This document shows positions 42,871 to 43,970 of a DNA stretch of 43,970 nucleotides, one piece after another (the stretch's first letter is position 1; every line of letters starts with the position of its first letter). The notes beneath the pieces were generated by a model. It searched no databases and was not told where the DNA came from. It worked only from the letters and a program-made list of their open reading frames with translations. Location of the stretch: the NCBI GenBank assembly GCA_036397855.1, contig DASWID010000045.1:1-43970 (forward strand), read 5' to 3'. Made by a program: the position numbers and the translations under genes. This DNA is from Thermodesulfobacteriota bacterium (GTDB lineage: Bacteria; Desulfobacterota_D; UBA1144; Nemesobacterales; CSP1-2).

Positions 42871-43970
42871 TTATGAATTGGTAAGGTTAAACAAAAGATT
42901 TTTAAGATAATTCGAGCCGGCTCGTTCAATATTAGTTCGAGCCGTTGTCCATACCTCATCGGGGATATTGATGAAAATATTGATTATCTCTGGATCAAAT
43001 TGCCTGCCAGAAGATTGCTTTATCAAATCTATCGCCTCTTCGTGCGAAATTGCCTGGCGATAAGAACGACTGGTAGTCATAGCATCAAATGTATCAACAA
43101 CTGAAAATATTCTAGCGCCTAATGAAATTCCCTTCCCGGATATTTTGTCGGGATAACCGGTTCCATCAAAATTTTCATGATGACTCAAGACAATTTCAGC
43201 CGCTTGCTCCAAAAACTTTAATCTTTTTAGAAGATTATAACCGTAAACAGGATGTTTCCTCATTATCTCCATTTCATCGTCCGTGAGCTTTTCGGGCTTT
43301 AAAAGAATATGGTCTGGAACTCCTATTTTACCGATATCATGGAGGAGAGCGCCCTTGGCTATACTTTCCAAATCCGAATACGGTACGCCAAAATTCTTAG
43401 CGAGGATTATCGTATATTCAGTCACTCGATACGAATGGCGGCCGGTTTCACATTCTCTCATATCGAGAGCGGAAATCATTGCTTCAAGTGTATCCGCATA
43501 AACACTAATTAACTGATTTGCCTGTGTTATCACCTTTCTCTCAAGATTTTCCTGATAATCCTTGATATCGTTAATCAGCCTCGATCTCTCAACCGCACGA
43601 TTTATTACCGACTTTACACTACTACTATTAAAAGGCTTGACAATATAATCATATGCCCCTTCCTTAAGTGCCAACCTTGCGTATTCGAATTCTTTCGATG
43701 CTGTTACAATTATTATCGAAATATCGGGATAGAGTTTTTTAAGTCTCCTCAGTGTCTCAATTCCACTGAGTTTTGGCATATGAATGTCCAAAAGAACTAT
43801 GTCGTAAAAGTCTCCATCTCTAAACTTTTCTAGACACTCAATTCCATTCGACACACTTTCACTTGCAAAACCCTCCTCCGCTGCAATTTCCTTCAGCAAA
43901 TCTGCTAAGACCTTTTCATCATCAACTATAAGTATTTTCTCTCTATTCTTATTTTTTTCGTTTGTATGAT
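42871..43970 (-). CDS. REC-HD-GYP response regulator, c-di-GMP phosphodiesterase (RpfG-like), 5' partial
   Basis: The frame is open through the right window edge, so the start is outside; the first visible TTG at 43899 is not the start because the upstream codons encode KILIVDDEKVLADLL, the beginning of the receiver with its acidic pair. The phosphoacceptor Asp lies in DIVLLDIHMP and the lysine in YDYIVKPFN. A coiled linker leads to the HD-GYP domain with HDIGKIGVPDHILLKP and the HHENFDGTGYPD signature, plus SLGARIFSVVDTFDAMTT. This class hydrolyses c-di-GMP to GMP (or pGpG) on phosphorylation. Terminator at 42801-42826 ends the transcript. Completes the set of c-di-GMP synthesis, degradation and effector domains in this region. 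Confidence 0.93.
   Translation of the reverse strand, partial: HTNEKNKNREKILIVDDEKVLADLLKEIAAEEGFASESVSNGIECLEKFRDGDFYDIVLLDIHMPKLSGIETLRRLKKLYPDISIIIVTASKEFEYARLALKEGAYDYIVKPFNSSSVKSVINRAVERSRLINDIKDYQENLERKVITQANQLISVYADTLEAMISALDMRECETGRHSYRVTEYTIILAKNFGVPYSDLESIAKGALLHDIGKIGVPDHILLKPEKLTDDEMEIMRKHPVYGYNLLKRLKFLEQAAEIVLSHHENFDGTGYPDKISGKGISLGARIFSVVDTFDAMTTSRSYRQAISHEEAIDLIKQSSGRQFDPEIINIFINIPDEVWTTARTNIERAGSNYLKNLLFNLTNS

Overview
The window looks like a chromosomal segment of a low-to-moderate GC, Gram-negative, probably deltaproteobacterial-grade or neighbouring bacterium. It encodes an outer-membrane-type barrel protein, a periplasmic murein endopeptidase, GlnD, a ferredoxin-dependent 2-oxoacid oxidoreductase and very rich c-di-GMP/two-component signalling. 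The taxonomic placement is inference from gene content, not a database match. No rRNA, tRNA or CRISPR array was seen.

Region 1 (1-3.5 kb) is an accessory, defence-like patch. It holds a DUF1778/GNAT toxin-antitoxin pair in markedly GC-richer DNA, a scrap of a REP-associated transposase, an AbiJ-N/Abi-C (HEPN-like) protein, a two-helix membrane protein, and an orphan NadS-like antitoxin whose C-terminus is cut off by a one-base frameshift. Region 2 (4-14.5 kb, all plus strand) is core metabolism: PduO-type cobalamin adenosyltransferase, an O-methyltransferase, glnD, and the de novo NAD genes nadB, nadC and nadA, interrupted by a korAB-type oxidoreductase. Region 3 (14.5-20.1 kb) has a RAYT transposase carrying a 28-bp perfect palindrome in its own reading frame, gamma-glutamyltranspeptidase, a cellulose-synthase-like membrane glycosyltransferase and mepA.

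Region 4 (20.1-22.3 kb) is a decayed zone. A broken UDP-glucose dehydrogenase lies between two inverted copies of a dispersed repeat, and further repeat copies occur there and at 3.6 kb. Region 5 (22.3-29.5 kb, minus strand) has glmS, four paralogous NarL/FixJ-type regulators with progressively eroded receiver pockets, a NusG/UpxY-like antiterminator with a G10 tract just upstream of its likely start, and a degenerate IS1595-type transposase.

Region 6 (29.6-44 kb) is the most interesting part. It contains a GAF-GAF-PAS-GGDEF-EAL protein; a translationally coupled operon of a 3-beta-HSD-type reductase, a PDZ/multi-TM/GAF histidine kinase and a REC-PAS-kinase-REC hybrid, with a structured leader that resembles a divergent c-di-GMP-I riboswitch; a PilZ domain fused to a PLP-dependent alpha-oxoamine synthase; a coiled-coil outer-membrane barrel protein; and an HD-GYP response regulator. 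Together these have the parts to make, break and sense c-di-GMP beside an enzyme pair that could make and reduce a long-chain amino-ketone (a sphingoid-type lipid or an alpha-hydroxyketone-like signal). That system is a hypothesis; the domain fusions and operon structure are seen directly.
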